64,000 nucleotides of DNA, from positions 434,001 through 498,000 of the forward strand of contig CP064988.1 in NCBI GenBank assembly GCA_016699855.1. Reading direction: 5' to 3'. Every line of letters begins with the position of its first letter. The first letter of the stretch is position 1. Shown one piece after another: positions 58,613 to 64,000 of this stretch. Below the pieces are notes generated by a model that was given only the letters and a program-made list of their open reading frames with translations, was not told the DNA's origin and searched no databases. This DNA is from Rhodospirillales bacterium. GTDB taxonomy: Bacteria > Pseudomonadota > Alphaproteobacteria > Reyranellales > Reyranellaceae. The position numbers were made by a program, and so were the translations under genes.

Positions 58613-59188
58613 CTACCGCGTCAGCAGATCCTCGTCGCGCGGCGCCGGCCCGGTGCCGTCGACGACGTTCGGCCGGCCGGTGTAGGCCTTGGCCAGTTCC
58701 ATGTAGTGCAGCGCCGAGCGGCGGAACATCGCCCGGTCCTTGTCGGTGATCTCCCGGATCTTGCGCGCCGGATTGCCGGCCCACAGCTCGCCCGACTTCA
58801 CGACCTTGCCGGGCGTCACCAGCGCGCCGGCCGCGACCATCGCGCCGCTCTGCACGACGGCGTCGTCGAGAACGGTCGAGTTCATGCCGATGAACGCGTC
58901 GTCCTCGACGGTGCAGGCGTGCAGCAGCGCCAGATGCCCGACCGTGACGTTGCGGCCGACCACCGTGCCGCGCCGGTAGGACGCGACGTGGACCACCGCG
59001 CCGTCCTGGATGTTTGAGTTCTCGCCGATGCGGATGCCGGGCCCGTCGCCGCGCAGCGTGACGTTGAACCAGATGCCGGCCATCGGCCCGATCTCGACCT
59101 CGCCGATCAGCGTGGCGTTGGGCGCGACGAAGGCGCTGGCGTGGACGACCGGCCGGCGGCCGTTGAACGGGATGACCAGGCCGGACAT
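58613..59188 (-). CDS. Gamma carbonic anhydrase-like hexapeptide protein
   Basis: A 191-residue left-handed beta-helix protein of the YrdA/PaaY/gamma-CA group. It has hexapeptide repeats through GIRIGENSNIQDGAVVHVA and GRNVTVGHLALLHACTVEDD; the three His residues expected to bind metal are in VVHVA and VGHLALLH. Then NSTVLDDAVVQSGAMVAAGA and a C-terminal helix. Homologs show carbonic anhydrase or thioesterase-like activity in a few cases. It starts MSGLVIPFNGRRPVVHASAF and lies between the decarboxylase and MmsB-like genes. Confidence 0.88.
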   Translation of the reverse strand: MSGLVIPFNGRRPVVHASAFVAPNATLIGEVEIGPMAGIWFNVTLRGDGPGIRIGENSNIQDGAVVHVASYRRGTVVGRNVTVGHLALLHACTVEDDAFIGMNSTVLDDAVVQSGAMVAAGALVTPGKVVKSGELWAGNPARKIREITDKDRAMFRRSALHYMELAKAYTGRPNVVDGTGPAPRDEDLLTR

Positions 59189-59202
59189 CGCGGGCGCCGC
59201 CC

Positions 59203-60084
59203 TCACTTGCCGTCGAGCATGCGGATGATGCCGGAGAAATCCTCCGCCGACCGGCCGGACGCCGCGAACAGGCTGTAGAGCTGGGCGGCGCTGGCGCCGA
59301 GCGGCGTGGTGGCGCCCGTGGCGCGCGCCGCCTCCTGCGCGAGCTGCAGGTCCTTCAGCATCATCGCGCCGGTGAACCCGGCCGCGTAGTCGCGGTTGGC
59401 CGGCGAGGTCGGCACCGGGCCGGGCACCGGGCAATAGGTCGTCAGCGACCAGCATTGGCCGGAGGACGTGGAGGCCACGTCGAACAGCTTCTGCGCGTCC
59501 AGGCCGAGCCGCTTTGCCAGGGTGAACGCCTCCGACACCGCGATCATCGACACGCCGAGGATCATGTTGTTGCAGATCTTCGCGGCCTGGCCGTTACCCG
59601 AGCCGCCGGCGTGCACGATGTTCTTGCCCATCTGCCGCAGGAACGGTTCCGCCCGCTTGAAGGCGGCGTCCGGTCCGCCGACCATGAAGGTGAGCGTGCC
59701 GGCGGTCGCGCCGCCGACGCCGCCGGACACCGGCGCGTCGACCATGTCCAGGCCGGCCTTGGCCGCCGCGGCGGCGACCGCGCGCGCGCTGTCGACGTCG
59801 ATGGTGGAGCAGTCGATCAGCAGCGCGCCCTTGGCCGCCGCGGCGAGCACCGCGCCCTCGTAGACCTCGCGCACGTGCTTGCCGGCCGGCAGCATCGTGA
59901 CGACGACCTCGGCGCCGCGCACCGCGTCGGCGACGGTCGCGGCGCGGGTGGCGCCCTTCTCGACGGCGGCGGCGACCGCCTTGTCGCTGAGATCGAACGC
60001 CGCCACGGCGTGCTGCGCCTTCAGCAGATTGGCCGCCATCGGCCCGCCCATGTTGCCGAGGCCGATGAAACCGATCCTAGCCAT
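59203..60084 (-). CDS. mmsB: 3-hydroxyisobutyrate dehydrogenase-family protein
   Basis: NAD-dependent beta-hydroxyacid dehydrogenase of 293 residues. Rossmann motif IGFIGLGNMGGPMAANLLKA, substrate motif DAPVSGGVGGATAGTLTFMV, catalytic Lys in GGSGNGQAAKICNNMILGVS. The C-terminal SLTTYCPVPGPVPTSPANRD loop is typical of MmsB, which acts in valine breakdown. Other family members (tartronate semialdehyde reductase) are not fully excluded. The start MARIGFIGLGN is unambiguous. Confidence 0.88.
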   Translation of the reverse strand: MARIGFIGLGNMGGPMAANLLKAQHAVAAFDLSDKAVAAAVEKGATRAATVADAVRGAEVVVTMLPAGKHVREVYEGAVLAAAAKGALLIDCSTIDVDSARAVAAAAAKAGLDMVDAPVSGGVGGATAGTLTFMVGGPDAAFKRAEPFLRQMGKNIVHAGGSGNGQAAKICNNMILGVSMIAVSEAFTLAKRLGLDAQKLFDVASTSSGQCWSLTTYCPVPGPVPTSPANRDYAAGFTGAMMLKDLQLAQEAARATGATTPLGASAAQLYSLFAASGRSAEDFSGIIRMLDGK

Positions 60085-60157
60085 GCCGTGTCCTCCCGTG
60101 GTCCGCGTCCTGTTTCGTCCAGATGGCGCCCGGCGGCAAGAGGGACGCGGCGTCGCG

Positions 60158-61333
60158 CTAGACGAACATCGCCCGCAGCGCCGGGGTCAGGAACACGCCG
60201 TCCGGATCGAAAGCGGCGCGCACCCGGGAAAATCGCTCGAACGCGGGGTACAGGTCGCGGAAGTCGCGCGCCGTCAGGTCATGCCACTTCCCCCAATGCG
60301 GCCGGCCGCCGTGGTTGCGGAACACCGCGCGCGCGTCGGTGAAGAACCCCCGCCAGTTCCCGTCCGGGAAGTCGTGGATCGAGATCGCCACGCTGGCGCG
60401 GCCGTGGTTCGGGCTAATCGGCAGGTCGTCCGCCGCGACGGTCCGGTACTCGATCGGCATGACGATGCCCGGATGGCGGGTCCGCATCAGCGTCCGCAGC
60501 TCCGCGAAGCACGGCGGCCCGTTCGCCGCCGGCACCGACCATTCGCTCTCGACGAACTTCGTCAGCCGGACCGACGGGAAAACGCGCGCGCTGTGGTCGA
60601 CGCGCCCGCCATCGCGGCCGGCCACGGGGCCGGGCGCGGCGTCCGTCGGATGCAGCGCCTTGCACTCGCAATCGTCGGTCCTGGGACGCCAGAAGAACTC
60701 GAAATGCCGCGTGGCGGCGATCAACGCGTCCAGCCGCTCGAGGACCGGCGCGACCGGTTCGTACCAGACCTGTTCACGCAGCCGGTACGCCGGCACCAGC
60801 CGCATCGTCACCGCCAACGCGACGCCGATCATGCCGACGGAAAGCGACGCCGCCGCCAGATCGTCGGGTCGCGACGCGTCGATCGCGACGACCTCGCCGC
60901 GCCCGTCCACCAGCTCGACGCCGGCGACCATGGTCGACAGGCTGCCCAGCGACGGACCGGTCCCGTGCGTGCCCGTGCCGATGGCGCCGGCTATCGCCTG
61001 CTGGTCGATGTCGCCCTGGTTGGCGAGCGCCAGCCCCTGCGCCCGCAGCGGATCGCCGAGCGCGTGGATGCGCGTGCCGGCGGCGATGGTCGCGGTGCGG
61101 GCGTCGGCGTCCGCCGCCAGCACGCCCGCCAGCCGCTCCATCGACACCAGCGTGCCCTCGGTCGGCACGATCGGCGAGAAGGAGTGCGCCGCGCCGGACA
61201 CGCGGATCGGCCCGGCGCCCTCGCGGATCGCCGCGCGCACCGCGTCGATCGCCATCGCGCGGTCCGACGGCACGACGACGCGGCCGGGCGCGCAGGAGAG
61301 GTTGCCGGCCCAGTTCGTCCAGAGATTGGCCAT
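60158..61333 (-). CDS. FAD-linked aldonolactone oxidase-family protein
   Basis: A 391-residue flavoprotein of the D-arabinono-1,4-lactone oxidase / alditol oxidase group. The N-terminal FAD-binding half has VVVPSDRAMAIDAVRAAIRE, SGAAHSFSPIVPTEGTLVSM with the His expected for covalent FAD, and AIAGAIGTGTHGTGPSLGSL. The C-terminal ALO domain has YRTVAADDLPISPNHGRASV, HWGKWHDLTARDF and RAAFDPDGVFLTP. Such enzymes oxidise sugar lactones or alditols using oxygen. The substrate is unknown. The gene ends 73 bp from the MmsB-like start. Confidence 0.9.
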   Translation of the reverse strand: MANLWTNWAGNLSCAPGRVVVPSDRAMAIDAVRAAIREGAGPIRVSGAAHSFSPIVPTEGTLVSMERLAGVLAADADARTATIAAGTRIHALGDPLRAQGLALANQGDIDQQAIAGAIGTGTHGTGPSLGSLSTMVAGVELVDGRGEVVAIDASRPDDLAAASLSVGMIGVALAVTMRLVPAYRLREQVWYEPVAPVLERLDALIAATRHFEFFWRPRTDDCECKALHPTDAAPGPVAGRDGGRVDHSARVFPSVRLTKFVESEWSVPAANGPPCFAELRTLMRTRHPGIVMPIEYRTVAADDLPISPNHGRASVAISIHDFPDGNWRGFFTDARAVFRNHGGRPHWGKWHDLTARDFRDLYPAFERFSRVRAAFDPDGVFLTPALRAMFV

Positions 61334-61354
61334 GGGCGCGGAGCCGCGCCCCCG

Positions 61355-61753
61355 TCAGTTCGGCACGAAGGCCGTGACCTCGATCTCGACCTTCGCCTGC
61401 TCGTCGATCAGCCCCGAGACGAACAGCAGGGTCGACGTCGGGAACTGGCGGCCGAGCACCTCGCGCCACGCCGCGGCGACACCCGCGCCGGCGGCGAAGT
61501 ACGCGGCGCGATCGGTGATGTACCAGTTCAGCCGCACGATGTGCTCCGGTCCGGCGCCGGCCTCGCGCAACAGGCGGACGATGCGCTCCAGCGCCACCCG
61601 CGTCTGGGCGGCGAAATCCTCCGGATAGCCGGCGCCGTCGGCGTGGCCGGTCTGGCCGGCCAGCACCACCCAGCGGCCGGGCGCGTCGACCACCATGCCG
61701 TGGGAGAAGCCCTTCGGCCGCGACCAGTCGGCCGGCTGCAACGTCGTCGTCAT
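61355..61753 (-). CDS. RidA-family protein
   Basis: A 132-residue YjgF/YER057c/UK114 protein, a trimeric family that hydrolyses reactive enamine/imine intermediates from PLP enzymes. It starts MTTTLQPADWSRPKGFSHGM and has VLAGQTGHADGAGYPEDFAA, RLLREAGAGPEHIVRLNWYI and LLFVSGLIDEQAKVEIEVTA. The Arg that the RidA subgroup uses at the carboxylate site is not obvious, so it belongs more likely to another Rid subgroup. It is 31 bp from the lipoprotein gene. Confidence 0.88.
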   Translation of the reverse strand: MTTTLQPADWSRPKGFSHGMVVDAPGRWVVLAGQTGHADGAGYPEDFAAQTRVALERIVRLLREAGAGPEHIVRLNWYITDRAAYFAAGAGVAAAWREVLGRQFPTSTLLFVSGLIDEQAKVEIEVTAFVPN

Positions 61754-61784
61754 GGTGATTCCTCCTCGATTATCCCGCCGCGTC

Positions 61785-62483
61785 TCAGCTTCCATCGGCG
61801 CGGCAACGATCCGTGTCCTCTCCCGACGCCGGCACGTCGCGCGTCGCGACGAACGGCGCGCCCTCGGCCAGCGCCTGCGGCGGCGCGACGGTCAGCGTCC
61901 ATGTCACCATCCGCCGCAGCACCGTGCCCAGCGCCTGGTCCATCGCCTGGACCACCGCCGGCACCTTGTCGGCGGCGGCGCGGGCGCAGCGCTCGAAGCT
62001 GCGCGTGGCGACGATCTGCTTGTCGGGGAAGCGCACCAGCCGCGCCACGATGCGCACGTGCGCGACCGGTGGCCGGCCGCGGAAGTACTCGACCTGGAAC
62101 TCGCGCAGCTCGGTCTGCAGGACGTAGTTCGGCCGCACCGTCACCGGATCGCGTCCGACGCCGACGATCCGCCGCGTCGATTCGAACGATTCGACCATCA
62201 ACGTCTGCACCAGCAGGGGCGCGCGGTCGGTCCACGCCGAGCGGGCGTAGTAGTCGGCCGAGGTCGGCGTCATCTGCAACGCGATGCGGCCGGTGTTGAG
62301 ATACGCCGCCGACACCGGCGGTTCGACCACGAGCTGCCAGCGGACGGTCGGTAGCCCCTCCTCGAAGGTGGTCTTCGGGGTCAGCGTGTAGAGGTCCTGC
62401 GGCTCGTCGATCGCCTTCAGGGCCGAGCAGCCGCCGACGGCCAGGAACGCGACCGCCGCGGCGGCCCGCAACAGCGCGCTCAT
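61785..62483 (-). CDS. ABC-type transport auxiliary lipoprotein (PqiC/LpoB-like, Mla partner)
   Basis: A 232-residue lipoprotein: MSALLRAAAAVAFLAVGGCS with lipobox VGGC at about Cys19. Then LYTLTPKTTFEEGLPTVRWQ, VEPPVSAAYLNTGRIALQMT, and the later YVLQTELREFQVEYFRGRPP motif, all typical of the auxiliary-component family found after MCE (MlaD) genes. It probably docks the periplasmic MlaD-like protein to the outer membrane. Its ATG overlaps the MlaD stop by 4 bp. The last residues are polar and unconserved. Confidence 0.87.
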   Translation of the reverse strand: MSALLRAAAAVAFLAVGGCSALKAIDEPQDLYTLTPKTTFEEGLPTVRWQLVVEPPVSAAYLNTGRIALQMTPTSADYYARSAWTDRAPLLVQTLMVESFESTRRIVGVGRDPVTVRPNYVLQTELREFQVEYFRGRPPVAHVRIVARLVRFPDKQIVATRSFERCARAAADKVPAVVQAMDQALGTVLRRMVTWTLTVAPPQALAEGAPFVATRDVPASGEDTDRCRADGS

Positions 62484-63514
62484 CGCGGCGAATACCCCTG
62501 CTTGCCGCCCAGCAGATAGCCGGCGGGATCGCGCTCGAGGCGGGTGGAGATGGCGTTCAGACCGGCGACCAGCGCCCTCAGCTCGCGCACGGCGGCCGCG
62601 AGCTCGGACAGTCCGCCCTCGGAGAACTGGCGCACCGCGCCACGGCTGTCGCCGAGCATTTTGTTGAGGCCACCGGCGGCGCCGTTGACGCTGGCGAGCG
62701 CCTCGCGCAGCGCCGCGACGCTCTGTTTCAGCTCGCCGGGCGCGCGGCCCGCCAGCGCGCGGCGGGTGGCCTCGTCCTGGGGTCCGAGCTCGGCCAGCAC
62801 CAGCGACGCGGAGTCGACCATGGCCTCGGCCTTCGCCAGCGCGCGGCGCATGTCGGCCAGCGTCTCCGGCAGCTCGGCGATGGTCTTCTCGATGGCCTTG
62901 TCGTTGCGCGCGATGGCGTCGGTGATCCGGCCGAGGTTCTGGACCGTGCGCTCGGTCGCGGCGATGGTCTCGGGGCTGAGCAGGTTGTTGATGCGGTCGG
63001 CGATGCCCGCGATCTTGGGCAGCGCCTCCTCCAGCGTCATGCTGGTGGCCTGGATCAACGACGGCACCTCCCGGATCTCCGGGTACGGCAGCTCGCCGGC
63101 CTGCTTCTTCGGCTTCACGCTGGTGTCGTCGGGCCGGCCGACGATCTGCACGAAGGCGGCGCCGGCCACGAACGGCCGCTCGAAGGTGGCGTACGACCGG
63201 TCGCGGATGTCGATCGACCGGTCGATCGCGACGACGACGGCGATCTTCTCGACCGGCCTCACCTGGCCGTCGGAGCGGCGCGGCTCGTCGCGCGTCCTCA
63301 GGCTGATGGACTGGACCCGGCCGACGCGGATGCCGCGATAAAACACCGCCGAGTCCTTGGTGAGGCCCTGGACGTCGTTGCCGAAGAAGATCTCGTAGTA
63401 AGCGACCTCGTCGCGCGAGCCGGCGCGCAGCTTCCACGTCAGGAATCCGGCGATCCCGACGATGAAGGCCATCACCAGGGCGCCGACGAGGACGTAGGGG
63501 GAGCGGTTTTCCAT
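62480..63514 (-). CDS. MlaD-family (MCE) periplasmic lipid-transport protein
   Basis: A 344-residue anchored protein: MENRSPYVLVGALVMAFIVG starts with one transmembrane helix, then an MCE domain (LTKDSAVFYRGIRVGRVQSI and FVAGAAFVQIVGRPDDTSVK). The C-terminal part from about residue 150 is long, helical and rich in Ala/Glu, as in alphaproteobacterial Mce proteins. It acts with the ATPase and a permease (not in window) in phospholipid transport between membranes. The stop overlaps the lipoprotein start (ATGA). Confidence 0.92.
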   Translation of the reverse strand: MENRSPYVLVGALVMAFIVGIAGFLTWKLRAGSRDEVAYYEIFFGNDVQGLTKDSAVFYRGIRVGRVQSISLRTRDEPRRSDGQVRPVEKIAVVVAIDRSIDIRDRSYATFERPFVAGAAFVQIVGRPDDTSVKPKKQAGELPYPEIREVPSLIQATSMTLEEALPKIAGIADRINNLLSPETIAATERTVQNLGRITDAIARNDKAIEKTIAELPETLADMRRALAKAEAMVDSASLVLAELGPQDEATRRALAGRAPGELKQSVAALREALASVNGAAGGLNKMLGDSRGAVRQFSEGGLSELAAAVRELRALVAGLNAISTRLERDPAGYLLGGKQGYSPR

Positions 63515-63538
63515 CGTGTCTCCTGGTCGGCCGGCCGG

Positions 63539-64000
63539 TCAGCCGATCCCGGCGGCCCGGGCGCGCGGCCCGTGGAAGTACTCCCGCACCCACGGATGGT
63601 CGTAGGCGAGCAGTTCCTCCATGGTACCCGCGACGACGCGCTTGTCGAGCAGCACCGCCACCCGGTCGCAGATCGCCGTCAACGTGTCGAGATCGTGTGT
63701 CACCATCAAGACCGTGAGGCCGAGGTCGCGCTGGAGGCCCCGCAGCAACGTGTCGAAATTCGCCGCGCCGATCGGATCGAGCCCGGCGGTCGGCTCGTCG
63801 AGGAAGACCAGCTCAGGGTCGAGCGCCAGCGCCCGCGCCAGCCCGGCCCGCTTCTTCATGCCGCCCGACAGCTCGGACGGGCGCTTGGCGCCGGCGTCGG
63901 CCGGCAGGCCGACCAGGGCGATCTTCAGCGCCGCGATGGCGTCCAGCGCGTCCTCGGGCGGATGGGCATGCTCGCGCAACGGCAACCCGATGTTCTCGGC
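63539..64000 (-). CDS. MlaF-like ABC transporter ATPase, N-terminus cut by window edge
   Basis: The visible 153 codons are the C-terminal half of a lipid-transport ATPase: PSELSGGMKKRAGLARALAL (signature), LVFLDEPTAGLDPIGAANFD (Walker B and D-loop), and VLMVTHDLDTLTAICDRVAV (H-loop), ending GPRARAAGIG. The open frame continues past the edge (AENIGLPLREHA), where Walker A must lie. MlaF, MlaD and lipoprotein occur in this order in Mla-type loci. It is read from right to left. Confidence 0.92.
   Translation of the reverse strand, partial: AENIGLPLREHAHPPEDALDAIAALKIALVGLPADAGAKRPSELSGGMKKRAGLARALALDPELVFLDEPTAGLDPIGAANFDTLLRGLQRDLGLTVLMVTHDLDTLTAICDRVAVLLDKRVVAGTMEELLAYDHPWVREYFHGPRARAAGIG

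Overview
The window is a very GC-rich (roughly 70% by eye) chromosomal segment from a free-living alphaproteobacterium, probably of the Rhodospirillales/Hyphomicrobiales type. The support is the fabD-fabG-acpP-fabF order, the rpsF-rpsR-rplI operon, the plsY/dprA/topA/rnr set, a BcsS-like protein, and an accessory load of peptide ABC transporters, SDR dehydrogenases, iron/2-oxoglutarate dioxygenases and aromatic-acid catabolism. No rRNA, tRNA, CRISPR array, transposase or phage gene was seen.

Layout. 1-3436: fatty-acid synthesis cluster on the minus strand (fabD, fabG, acpP, fabF cut by the window edge). 3537-10637: small accessory genes, a LysR regulator divergent from a TauE-type permease, a frameshifted MetE-like gene, a frameshifted BcsS-like gene, and two SDR genes, the second lacking the catalytic Tyr. 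10827-12430: ribosomal operon rpsF-rpsR-rplI with a recognisable promoter and a perfect terminator hairpin. 12455-14601: PhzF-like isomerase and plsY. 14618-27433: about 13 kb of accessory genes lying between plsY and dprA, holding a peptide-type ABC transporter broken into two pieces, a BNR propeller protein, a frameshifted TauD, an MFS pump, a phytanoyl-CoA-dioxygenase-like protein and a 1101-residue cyclase-ATPase-TPR regulator. 27714-34338: dprA, topA, rnr. 34607-36928: a selenoprotein operon with an in-frame TGA, described below, and a divergent Lrp regulator. 37154-44562: M81 and M20 hydrolases, a PanE-like reductase, an S41 protease and small secreted proteins. 44693-51414: a complete dipeptide-type ABC operon whose second permease is frameshifted, plus a quinone oxidoreductase. 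51744-53816: an orphan Flp pilin, a class III aminotransferase and a small membrane protein. 53840-57276: 4-hydroxybenzoate to protocatechuate catabolism (thioesterase, pobA, pcaC, pcaH, pcaG). 57291-61753: dialkylglycine decarboxylase, gamma-carbonic-anhydrase-like protein, MmsB-like dehydrogenase, aldonolactone-oxidase-like flavoprotein, RidA. 61785-64000: Mla-type phospholipid transport genes.

The most interesting locus is 34607-36369. A GrdB-like (glycine/sarcosine/betaine reductase selenoprotein B family) gene is interrupted by one in-frame TGA inside a U-P-V-C-H-Q motif, and a 6-bp hairpin with a CGUGA loop begins 11 nt after the TGA, as expected for a bacterial SECIS. It is translationally coupled to a phytanoyl-CoA-dioxygenase-like gene and lies divergent from an Lrp regulator.

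Two genome-wide themes recur. First, three families of intergenic inverted repeats occur between genes. One family has arms of about 70 bp in a unit of about 200 bp, and its copies sit directly upstream of the two separated permease genes. Second, five otherwise well-formed genes carry 1-2 base indels, mostly in short G or C runs. These are either recent pseudogenes or consensus errors, and should be resolved before functional conclusions are drawn.
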